Of a stretch of 5,505 nt of DNA, positions 1 to 4,844 are shown piece by piece. Origin of the DNA: Bacilli bacterium (GTDB lineage Bacteria; Bacillota_I; Bacilli_A; RF39; UBA660); contig JAFUFG010000024.1 of the NCBI GenBank assembly GCA_017470045.1, forward strand, positions 1 to 5,505, read 5' to 3'. Below the pieces are notes generated by a model. It was not told the origin of the DNA. It did not search any database and worked only from the letters and a program-made list of their open reading frames with translations. A program made the translations under genes and the position numbers. Numbering within the stretch: the stretch's first letter is position 1; every line of letters begins with the position of its first letter.

Positions 1-556
1 TAACATTGATTGAATTATCTTCTAAAAAAGACAAAGTATAAACAATTGGAAAAGCAGTTTTATTTTGTACCTGAAAGTGATAAGCACCATAACTGCCAGG
101 AGCAATTAAGTTACGATTATCAAACTTTGTATTTTTAAACACATTAATAGTATTCGTAGAATCCCATATTTTATCCGGATCCACTTCCAATAAATCCCCA
201 TCAACCTCAGAAGTATCAACTACTGGTTCAATTACAACATTAAGAGGTTCTGGTTCATCATTGATAAGCTCTGGTTCATCATCTTCTTTATTTCCATTAT
301 CATCATTTGTAAACCAATCTTTTATGGCATCAATAACCGTTTGAAAGAAACCTTTTTCACCCGATGGTTTATCTGGTTTTGGCTTATCTCCACCACCATT
401 TCCATCTTCAATAACAAAAGTATCAACTTCTCCATTACGATCTCCCGTATGGTTATTAGAATAACCAACAAAAACTCTAAATAAAATGAAAAAAGTAATT
501 ACTATTAATAAGATAATTACCGTGAGCAAAATAAATAATTTAGTTTTTCTTTTCAT
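1..556 (-). CDS. Membrane-anchored TasA/camelysin-like surface protein, 3' end beyond window
   Basis: An open frame of 185 codons starts at an ATG at 556 and runs off the left edge without a stop. The start is preceded by GTGAGG at good spacing. Residues 1-6 are basic (MKRKTK), and residues 7-30 form a very hydrophobic membrane segment, either a signal peptide or an anchor. A low-complexity acidic and Pro-rich stretch follows (about 50-130, with GGGDKPKPDKP and DDEPEL). A structured part then begins with IAPGSYG at 151-157, an alternating hydrophobic strand, and VYTLSF at 172-177. The same pattern occurs in the preceding gene (IAPGVTG, then VEYSITI), so I infer a related beta-sandwich domain on a flexible stalk. 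It is the third gene of the signal peptidase operon and could be an anchor, minor subunit or assembly partner, like TapA in Bacillus by position only. I do not see the usual T-Y-S-R-Y-type cleavage region, so processing by the neighbouring peptidase is uncertain. Confidence 0.85.
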   Translation of the reverse strand, partial: MKRKTKLFILLTVIILLIVITFFILFRVFVGYSNNHTGDRNGEVDTFVIEDGNGGGDKPKPDKPSGEKGFFQTVIDAIKDWFTNDDNGNKEDDEPELINDEPEPLNVVIEPVVDTSEVDGDLLEVDPDKIWDSTNTINVFKNTKFDNRNLIAPGSYGAYHFQVQNKTAFPIVYTLSFLEDNSINV

Positions 557-579
557 ATTAAATTCCTCACTTTAATTTT

Positions 580-617
580 CTAAAAGTCTAACGATTCGAA
601 AATCATTAGACTTTTAG
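580..617 (-). repeat. 17-bp intercistronic hairpin with UUCG loop
   Basis: Arms at 601-617 and 580-596 pair over 17 bp, with one G-U pair, around a UUCG tetraloop. The hairpin fills most of the 79-base gap between the TasA-like gene and the anchored protein. No U-tract follows the 3' arm on the minus strand, as the next bases are AAAATTAAAG, so it is not a standard intrinsic terminator. The likeliest role is an mRNA stabiliser or partial attenuator that lets the upstream secreted protein be made in excess. That role is an inference. Confidence 0.8.
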
Positions 618-635
618 AGAGCTAAAGTCGCTAGA

Positions 636-1250
636 CTAAGCTCCAACGTATTGAGAAACTTCTACACTAACTGGAATAGATATAGTGTCAATATTAGCCC
701 CAATGTAAGTATCATCTTCATCATGACTAGCTTCATTAGCCCAAACGATAGATACTGGAATAGATACCGTTTTAACAGCATCCGTTAACCAAATGTTTCC
801 AGTGTAAGAAACAGGGTCACCAGTAGCAGTATCAAAGTCTACAGTAACAGCAGATTGACCACTACCAATAACTACAGATAATTGAGAATAACCTTGGAAG
901 GTATTAACTAAATCAGCAGTATCAATTGTAATACTATACTCAACATCAACTTGAGTATTTGTAGCATCTAATTGAATCGTAGTGTTACCAGTTACTCCAG
1001 GAGCAATATGATCACCTAAAACATTACCTCCAGAGTTATTATTAACCCACGTAAAATCATTAGACGTAAAAGTATGAGTATCAGCAACAGTTGAGTTTCC
1101 ATTAATAGAAATTCTCCAAGCTGCAACAGTAGCAGATGAATTTCCTTCTGCAATAGTAATATATCTTGAATAAGTAACAGCGACAACTCCTGATGTAACT
1201 GCGACTAATAAAAGAATACCTAATAATACGAAATTTTTTCTTTTTTTCAC
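636..1250 (-). CDS. TasA/camelysin-like secreted protein with SipW-dependent signal
   Basis: 204 residues from a GTG start at 1250. The start is fixed by AAGGAGGTGA five bases upstream, a near-perfect Shine-Dalgarno that overlaps the end of the peptidase gene. The protein has a basic N-terminus (MKKRKNF) and a hydrophobic core at 8-25. Next comes TYSRY (26-30), followed by a Gly/Ser/Ala-rich stretch into VAAWRISI (42-49), the arrangement seen in SipW-processed proteins. The rest is rich in Thr, Val, Ser and Asn with alternating hydrophobic residues, as expected for a beta-sandwich. IAPGVTG lies at 82-88. A C-terminal segment has IVWANE (168-173), DEDDTYIG (177-184) and a final valine-rich strand ending in SQY. 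Having the peptidase directly upstream supports a role as its substrate. TasA relatives form extracellular fibres and camelysins are surface metalloproteins; I see no clear protease motif, so a structural fibre subunit is the better guess. Exact function is inferred. Confidence 0.82.
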   Translation of the reverse strand: MKKRKNFVLLGILLLVAVTSGVVAVTYSRYITIAEGNSSATVAAWRISINGNSTVADTHTFTSNDFTWVNNNSGGNVLGDHIAPGVTGNTTIQLDATNTQVDVEYSITIDTADLVNTFQGYSQLSVVIGSGQSAVTVDFDTATGDPVSYTGNIWLTDAVKTVSIPVSIVWANEASHDEDDTYIGANIDTISIPVSVEVSQYVGA

Positions 1251-1263
1251 AGTTTCACCTCCT

Positions 1264-1821
1264 TCAGATAATTTCGAGTTCTTCCTCTTTCTTTTTGTTA
1301 CCTTTTTTCAATTCATAAATAAATACACCAATAAGAATAATAATTACAAATACTAGTACAGCAACCACTTTACCAGCAGTACTACCTAAGAATACCAGCA
1401 CAAATCCCAAATGAGCAATACTTGTAACATAAGTACCTTCGATTAAGTCCTCTGTTACTAATTCCGTATCAACACTTTGGTTATTATCCCCTTTTGTTTC
1501 AAACAAACGATTTCCATCTCGTTCAACAATAGAAATCACTCGATGAGTAATAATTGCATCATTATTATCTCGAAAAGATAAAATATCATTATTCTTAATA
1601 TCTTTAACATCTGTATCTCGAATAATGACTAAATCCCCAGTTTGAATGGTATCTTTCATAGAATCCGATAATTCTACCAGAAGCTTATATCCAAATATTC
1701 CATGTAATTTATCATCTTTCATTCCAACGATAATCAAATAAACATTTCCTATTACAATAAGCGTTCCAAGTATAATCAGTATATCGGTAATAATAGAACC
1801 GAATGTAATTTTTTCTTTCAT
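1264..1821 (-). CDS. sipW: Signal peptidase I, SipW/ER-type
   Basis: Membrane serine protease that removes signal peptides from exported proteins. From the chosen start it has 185 residues. The first membrane segment is about 10-33 and the second about 149-169, with a Lys/Glu-rich cytoplasmic tail. The catalytic Ser box is LSDSM, with Ser54 as nucleophile. Where bacterial SPases carry the general-base Lys, this protein has ITHRV with His93, the hallmark of the SipW/ER branch. TKGDNN (109-114) supplies the third conserved box. The Ser box is slightly unusual: Asp replaces the common Gly before the nucleophile, and Asp replaces Pro in the following MxP. An in-frame ATG two codons upstream (1827) is only two bases from GAGGGG, whereas the ATG at 1821 is eight bases away, so I prefer 1821. 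It is the first gene of the operon, ends in TGA, and is 13 bases from the TasA-like gene, its probable substrate. Confidence 0.93.
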   Translation of the reverse strand: MKEKITFGSIITDILIILGTLIVIGNVYLIIVGMKDDKLHGIFGYKLLVELSDSMKDTIQTGDLVIIRDTDVKDIKNNDILSFRDNNDAIITHRVISIVERDGNRLFETKGDNNQSVDTELVTEDLIEGTYVTSIAHLGFVLVFLGSTAGKVVAVLVFVIIILIGVFIYELKKGNKKKEEELEII

Positions 1822-1826
1822 GTTCA

Positions 1827-1841
1827 TTACCCCTCAACCAT
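1827..1841 (-). promoter_or_regulatory. Possible four-codon leader ORF (MVEG) upstream of sipW
   Basis: ATG GTT GAG GGG TAA follows AGGTGA at good spacing. Its TAA shares its last base with the upstream ATG of sipW (TAATG), and its codons contain the Shine-Dalgarno of sipW. This could couple or restrict translation of the peptidase. It is too short to support by coding statistics, so chance is a real alternative. Confidence 0.3.
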
Positions 1842-1862
1842 ATCTTCACCTATTCTATAAAA

Positions 1863-1890
1863 ATTATAACATATTAAGAAGATTTTGCAA
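1863..1890 (-). promoter_or_regulatory. Promoter of the sipW operon, extended -10
   Basis: The -10 is TATAAT at 1863-1868, preceded by TGT, which gives an extended -10 (TGnTATAAT). A weaker -35 TTGCAA lies at 1885-1890, 16 bases away. A transcript would begin near 1855, leaving about 30 bases before the sipW start. The weak -35 together with the palindrome just upstream suggests regulated expression. Confidence 0.75.
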
Positions 1891-1906
1891 CGAAAAAAAG
1901 AACGTA

Positions 1907-1922
1907 TTTGTAAATTTACAAA
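1907..1922. promoter_or_regulatory. 16-bp perfect palindrome, candidate regulator site
   Basis: TTTGTAAATTTACAAA reads the same on both strands. Its centre is 16-30 bases upstream of the sipW -35, about 59 bases before the predicted transcript start, which is a typical activator position. It also overlaps the T-run of the glyQS terminator, and AT-rich DNA makes palindromes common, so binding by a regulator is only a candidate reading. Confidence 0.35.
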
Positions 1923-1943
1923 AAAAAAGAAGGAAGACCTTCT
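1920..1943 (-). terminator. Intrinsic terminator after glyQS
   Basis: AGAAGG and CCTTCT form a perfect 6-bp stem (1938-1943 with 1928-1933) around a UCUU loop, followed on the minus strand by nine T at 1928-1920. The first stem bases overlap the glyQS stop codon. It separates the synthetase from the sipW operon. Confidence 0.92.
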
Positions 1944-3321
1944 ATTTATTAATATATTGATAAATATAGTCTTCTACTTCTTCTAATTTAATCGTTACTT
2001 GTTCCATTGTATCACGATCACGTACAGTAACAGTTCCTTCATTTATGGTATTATCATCTACTGTAATAGCAAGAGGAGTACCAATTGCATCACATCTACG
2101 ATAACGTTTACCAATAGAACCAGCTTCATCATAGCTTGTCATAAATTTCTTAGATAATTCACGATAAACTTCATCTGCTTTTTCAGAATGATATTTCTTA
2201 GTTAATGGTAATACTGCAACTTTATAAGGAGCAAGTTTTGGAGAAATACGTAATACTTCTCTTGTATCTCCACCTTCTAATTCTTCCTCTTCATATGCAT
2301 CACAAAGTACTGCTAAGAATAAACGATCCACACCAACACTTGGTTCAATAACATATGGAAGATACTTCTCATTCGTTTCTGGATCTAAATATTTCATATC
2401 CGTTTTAGAATGTTCTTCATGAACAGATAAATCGTAATTCGTACGATCTGCAATACCCCATAATTCTCCCCATCCCATAGGATAATTATATTCAATATCA
2501 GTAGTTGCTTTACTATAGAAAACTAATTCATGAGGTTCATGATCACGATAACGTAAATTTTCTTTTTTTAATCCAAGACTCTCTAAGAATTCTAAACAAG
2601 TCTTTTTCCAATAAGCATGCCACTCTAAATCCGTATCTGGTTTACAGAAAAATTCATATTCCATTTGTTCAAATTCTCTCATACGGAAAATAAAGTTACC
2701 TGGAGTAATCTCGTTACGGAATGCTTTACCAATTTGACCAATACCAAATGGTACTTTTGCTCTTTGACTTCTTTGTACATTATTAAAGTTTACGAAAATA
2801 CCTTGAGCAGTTTCACCTCTTAAATATACTTTAGAAGATGAATCTTCTGTAACACCCATATGAGTTTCAAATAATAAGTTAAATTGACGAATGTTTGTAA
2901 AATCCGTTTTTCCACAATTTGGACATGGAACTTTATTATCTGAAATAAATGCTTCTAACTTTTCGTTACTCCATCCATCTCCAGTTTCTTCACCCTTTGT
3001 AAATTCTTCAATTAGCTTATCAGCACGATGTCTTGTTTTACAAGATTTACAATCGATTAATGGATCTGCAAAACTAGCAACGTGTCCACTTGCTACCCAA
3101 ACTTCAGGATTCATTAAGATAGCAGCATCTAAACCATAACTACTTTTTTCTTCTTGAATGAATCTCTTCCACCATTGCTTTTTAATATTCTCTTTTAGTT
3201 CTTTACCTAATGGACCATAATCCCAAGTATTAGCTAATCCGCCATAGATTTCACTTCCTTGGAATATGTAACCATATTGTTTACAATAATTAACTAATTT
3301 TTCCATTGTGACTTTTTCCAT
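1942..3321 (-). CDS. glyQS: Glycyl-tRNA synthetase, single-chain class II
   Basis: Charges tRNA-Gly with glycine in the cytoplasm. It has 459 residues, the usual size for the one-chain homodimeric type found in many Bacilli and Mollicutes, unlike the two-subunit GlyQ/GlyS of E. coli and B. subtilis. The N-terminal GGLANTWDYGPLG (27-39) is typical of this type. A zinc-binding insertion has CKSC (91-94) and CPNC (133-136). Class II motif 2 is FRNE with the following Arg-rich turn (201-218), and motif 3 is GVDR within EPSVGVDRLF (326-335). The anticodon-binding domain begins at APYKVAVLPL (364-373) and runs to the end. The ATG at 3321 is chosen because AGGAGG lies seven bases upstream; a Met six codons in is less well placed. 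The leader carries a T-box, so expression should rise when uncharged tRNA-Gly accumulates. The gene has its own promoter and terminator and is probably monocistronic. Confidence 0.98.
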   Translation of the reverse strand: MEKVTMEKLVNYCKQYGYIFQGSEIYGGLANTWDYGPLGKELKENIKKQWWKRFIQEEKSSYGLDAAILMNPEVWVASGHVASFADPLIDCKSCKTRHRADKLIEEFTKGEETGDGWSNEKLEAFISDNKVPCPNCGKTDFTNIRQFNLLFETHMGVTEDSSSKVYLRGETAQGIFVNFNNVQRSQRAKVPFGIGQIGKAFRNEITPGNFIFRMREFEQMEYEFFCKPDTDLEWHAYWKKTCLEFLESLGLKKENLRYRDHEPHELVFYSKATTDIEYNYPMGWGELWGIADRTNYDLSVHEEHSKTDMKYLDPETNEKYLPYVIEPSVGVDRLFLAVLCDAYEEEELEGGDTREVLRISPKLAPYKVAVLPLTKKYHSEKADEVYRELSKKFMTSYDEAGSIGKRYRRCDAIGTPLAITVDDNTINEGTVTVRDRDTMEQVTIKLEEVEDYIYQYINK

Positions 3322-3357
3322 TTTATCCCTCCTAATCGAAGAAAGCTCTTAGATAAT

Positions 3358-3425
3358 AAAAAAACTTCTAGAATAATGTAAGGACGAATCATAGATCCGC
3401 GGTTCCACCTTACTTATTCTAGAAG
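3358..3425 (-). terminator. T-box-controlled attenuator of glyQS
   Basis: Strands 3408-3425 and 3365-3383 pair as an 18-bp helix with one bulged base, followed on the minus strand by seven T (3364-3358). The helix encloses the T-box bulge and the upper antiterminator arm. It should stop transcription before glyQS when tRNA-Gly is charged. Confidence 0.92.
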
Positions 3426-3481
3426 AATCAGCTCTTTATTATACTGCTCGAGGCTTTCCACACCTGTCATCACACTTATGC
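3365..3481 (-). promoter_or_regulatory. Glycine T-box riboswitch with reduced Stem I
   Basis: The conserved T-box AAGGTGGAACCGCGG is at 3397-3411 on the minus strand. The antiterminator can form from GUAAGG/CCUUAC, a seven-base UGGAACC bulge, and GCGGAU/AUUCGU around CUAUG. UGGA pairs with UCCA, the 3' end expected of tRNA-Gly with discriminator U73. Upstream, GAUGA (3467-3471) and GAGC (3446-3449) resemble the kink-turn strands at the base of T-box Stem I. Between them only AGGU/GCCU (3462-3465 with 3451-3454) pairs, around GUGGAAA. GGA in that loop (3457-3459) would match the UCC anticodon. A small hairpin AUUCU-UCU-AGAAU (3416-3428) is a Stem III candidate. Canonical leaders have a much longer Stem I with apical loops; here the promoter leaves no room for one. 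The T-box identity is certain; the Stem I model is my hand folding. Confidence 0.93.
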
Positions 3482-3485
3482 AAAT

Positions 3486-3514
3486 AATATAATCCGAAAT
3501 AATAATCTTGTCAA
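3486..3514 (-). promoter_or_regulatory. Promoter of the glyQS leader
   Basis: The -35 TTGACA at 3509-3514 and -10 TATATT at 3486-3491 are 17 bases apart. The transcript should start near 3480, just before the first base of the T-box Stem I. This position is what limits the length of Stem I. Confidence 0.88.
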
Positions 3515-3555
3515 GAACTTATTTTTAAAAGTAATATAGACTTCACTTACCATTC

Positions 3556-3840
3556 CTATATAGCTTTTTCAACTTTTCTACTACGAGTATAAAATAACTT
3601 TGGATTAACTCGTATACGATTACATTTTTTAATCTTACCCATTCCTACATACTCTTTAATACCATTGACAGATTCTACTAAAGTTAAAATACCATAAATA
3701 TCAAATAGTAAAAATAAATCACGTATATCTTGTTCTACAAATAAATAAAAACCGGTAAAAACAACTAAACTAATACAAGATAATACAAACATAATACAAT
3801 CTAATCGATAGATCTGTCTTTGCTCCTTACGATACGCCAT
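3556..3840 (-). CDS. Small membrane protein of unknown function
   Basis: 94 residues, not recognised. The N-terminus is basic and polar (residues 1-13). A strong membrane segment lies at about 15-35 (CIMFVLSCISLVVF and following), and a second, weaker one, broken by acidic residues, at about 41-60 (DLFLLFDIYGILTLVESV). The C-terminal third is basic (KIKKCNRIRVNPK, then TRSRK), suggesting a cytoplasmic tail that could touch RNA, DNA or lipid head groups; this is only a charge argument. The ATG at 3840 is supported by AGGGGG seven bases upstream, and an exact consensus sigma-A promoter lies about 50 bases before the start, so it is probably a real, well-expressed gene. It stands alone between recO and glyQS, where many relatives have nothing. 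No clear terminator follows its TAG. No catalytic motif or family name can be supported. Confidence 0.72.
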   Translation of the reverse strand: MAYRKEQRQIYRLDCIMFVLSCISLVVFTGFYLFVEQDIRDLFLLFDIYGILTLVESVNGIKEYVGMGKIKKCNRIRVNPKLFYTRSRKVEKAI

Positions 3841-3891
3841 AACTTTTCCCCCTAATTACCTTTGAAACCTTACCCCTTCAAAAGTGTACTA

Positions 3892-3920
3892 ATTATATCA
3901 TATTTACGAACATTTGTCAA
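3892..3920 (-). promoter_or_regulatory. Consensus sigma-A promoter of the small membrane protein
   Basis: TTGACA at 3915-3920 and TATAAT at 3892-3897 are exactly 17 bases apart, an unimproved match to the vegetative consensus. The -35 overlaps the U-tract of the recO terminator, so the two transcription units are packed end to end. The predicted leader is about 45 bases. Confidence 0.9.
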
Positions 3921-3953
3921 ATAAAACAAAGAAAGAAGCCTAAGCTTCCTTCT
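3917..3953 (-). terminator. Intrinsic terminator of the era-yqzL-recO operon
   Basis: AGAAGGAAGC (3944-3953) pairs with GCTTCTTTCT (3930-3939) over 10 bp with one G-U pair. The four-base loop TTAG contains the recO stop codon. TTTGTTTTATTTG follows on the minus strand. The stem starts inside the last recO codons. Confidence 0.88.
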
Positions 3954-4692
3954 TTTCATATAGTCGATTAATCTGTTTCATAAAGTCCTTACTCTTTACA
4001 TAAAGACCAGTATAATGTTCATAATACTCATCAATAAAAGTATTAATCTCATTCTTCACTTCATCCGAAACATCTAATTTTGTAATATTACCAATATCAA
4101 CATACTGGTACATTCGGATCATTTTAATAACTTCTTCCGATACGATTCTTTGATTCGTAAAACAAGATCCACAGACAAATCCATGATCACTACTAGATAA
4201 CGATACAATGTTTTTGGTACTACCACACAAACTACATGCATCTAATTCAGGGTGTACTCCTAAATAATCTAATAATTTTAATTCTAAAATATTCGTAATA
4301 ATAAAAGGATTTAAACCTTCTTCTATTTTTACTAAAGCATTTCGTAATAAATCAAAGATTTCTCCATCATTATTCTGTCTTACAACTTGTAAAACAAGAT
4401 CTAAAAGAAAAGAAGAATAACTAATCTTTTCCAAATCCATCATCGTCTTAGAAAAAGAGTTTATTAAATCTACAGTTACTAAGGTAGATACCCCTTCTTC
4501 TTTATAATAGATATGAAAAGTGCCATGAATTAGTTTACGACTAACACCACGTAATTTACTCTTAATATTACGACATCCTTTAGACATAATACCAATAAGT
4601 CCATATTCTTTCGTTAAAACATTTAAAATCTTACTAGATTCACTATAGTTTACTTCACTAAGAACAATACCTTCGACACTTTCTATCTTCAT
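3940..4692 (-). CDS. recO: DNA repair protein RecO
   Basis: RecO works with RecR (and RecF) to load RecA onto SSB-coated single-stranded DNA and to anneal complementary strands in recombinational repair. At 250 residues it matches the family length. The N-terminal OB-fold begins with EGIVLSEVNYSESSKIL (7-23) and YGLIGIMSKG (30-39), the most conserved part of the family. A helical middle follows. CSLCG (153-157) and VCGSC (173-177) form the four-cysteine zinc finger with Cys153, 156, 174 and 177, typical of Bacillota RecO. The ATG at 4692 lies six bases after the yqzL stop. The upstream GAAG is a weak ribosome binding site, so translation is probably coupled to yqzL. The gene is the last of the operon; its stop codon sits in the terminator loop. 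Confidence 0.97.
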   Translation of the reverse strand: MKIESVEGIVLSEVNYSESSKILNVLTKEYGLIGIMSKGCRNIKSKLRGVSRKLIHGTFHIYYKEEGVSTLVTVDLINSFSKTMMDLEKISYSSFLLDLVLQVVRQNNDGEIFDLLRNALVKIEEGLNPFIITNILELKLLDYLGVHPELDACSLCGSTKNIVSLSSSDHGFVCGSCFTNQRIVSEEVIKMIRMYQYVDIGNITKLDVSDEVKNEINTFIDEYYEHYTGLYVKSKDFMKQINRLYEKKEA

Positions 4693-4698
4693 AAATAT

Positions 4699-4791
4699 CT
4701 ACTTCTTTCTTAACTTTTGTAATAAATTATAGTATTTAATATTTCCTGTTTTTTGAAATAAATCCCATAATACTTTTTCTTGTTTTGTCAT
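4699..4791 (-). CDS. yqzL: YqzL-family small protein
   Basis: 30 residues from an ATG at 4791, with AGAGGTGAT as a strong ribosome binding site. The core WDLFQKTGNIKYY (9-21) keeps the pattern I know for the YqzL family: Trp, Phe, TGNI, then Tyr. The place is also right, because in Bacillus yqzL lies between era and recO. The B. subtilis member is nearly 50 residues; this one stops earlier and ends in a basic stretch (LQKLRKK), so it may be a shortened form keeping only the conserved helical core. Function is unknown. Small basic proteins in translation or repair operons often bind RNA or a neighbouring protein, but that is only a guess here. It is 53 bases downstream of era and six bases upstream of recO. 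Confidence 0.85.
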   Translation of the reverse strand: MTKQEKVLWDLFQKTGNIKYYNLLQKLRKK

Positions 4792-4793
4792 GT

Positions 4794-4827
4794 TAAAATC
4801 ACCTCTATCTCTATAGTGGTGATTTTA
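4794..4827 (-). promoter_or_regulatory. Hairpin covering the yqzL ribosome binding site
   Basis: TAAAATCACC and GGTGATTTTA (4818-4827 with 4794-4803) form a perfect 10-bp stem with a 14-base loop in the era-yqzL gap. The 3' arm contains the GGTGAT part of the yqzL Shine-Dalgarno, so folding would hide it. No U-tract follows on the minus strand, so it is not a terminator for era. Translation from era or an RNA-binding factor may open it. Confidence 0.7.
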
Positions 4828-4844
4828 TGTTTTTTTATACAAAA

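Noticed and set aside
2505..2693. Open frame of 62 codons on the plus strand
   Set aside because: It lies wholly inside glyQS on the opposite strand, with no ribosome binding site or family resemblance.
2891..3139. Open frame of 82 codons on the plus strand
   Set aside because: It is a shadow of the zinc-binding region of glyQS; composition follows the glyQS codons and no start signal is seen.
3515..3560. Terminator after the small membrane protein
   Set aside because: Only AAGU/ACUU with a long loop can pair, and the following T-run is short, so it is too weak to call.
4794..4840. Plus-strand terminator, since the hairpin is followed by a T-run on that strand
   Set aside because: No plus-strand gene ends here; the hairpin makes better sense over the yqzL ribosome binding site.
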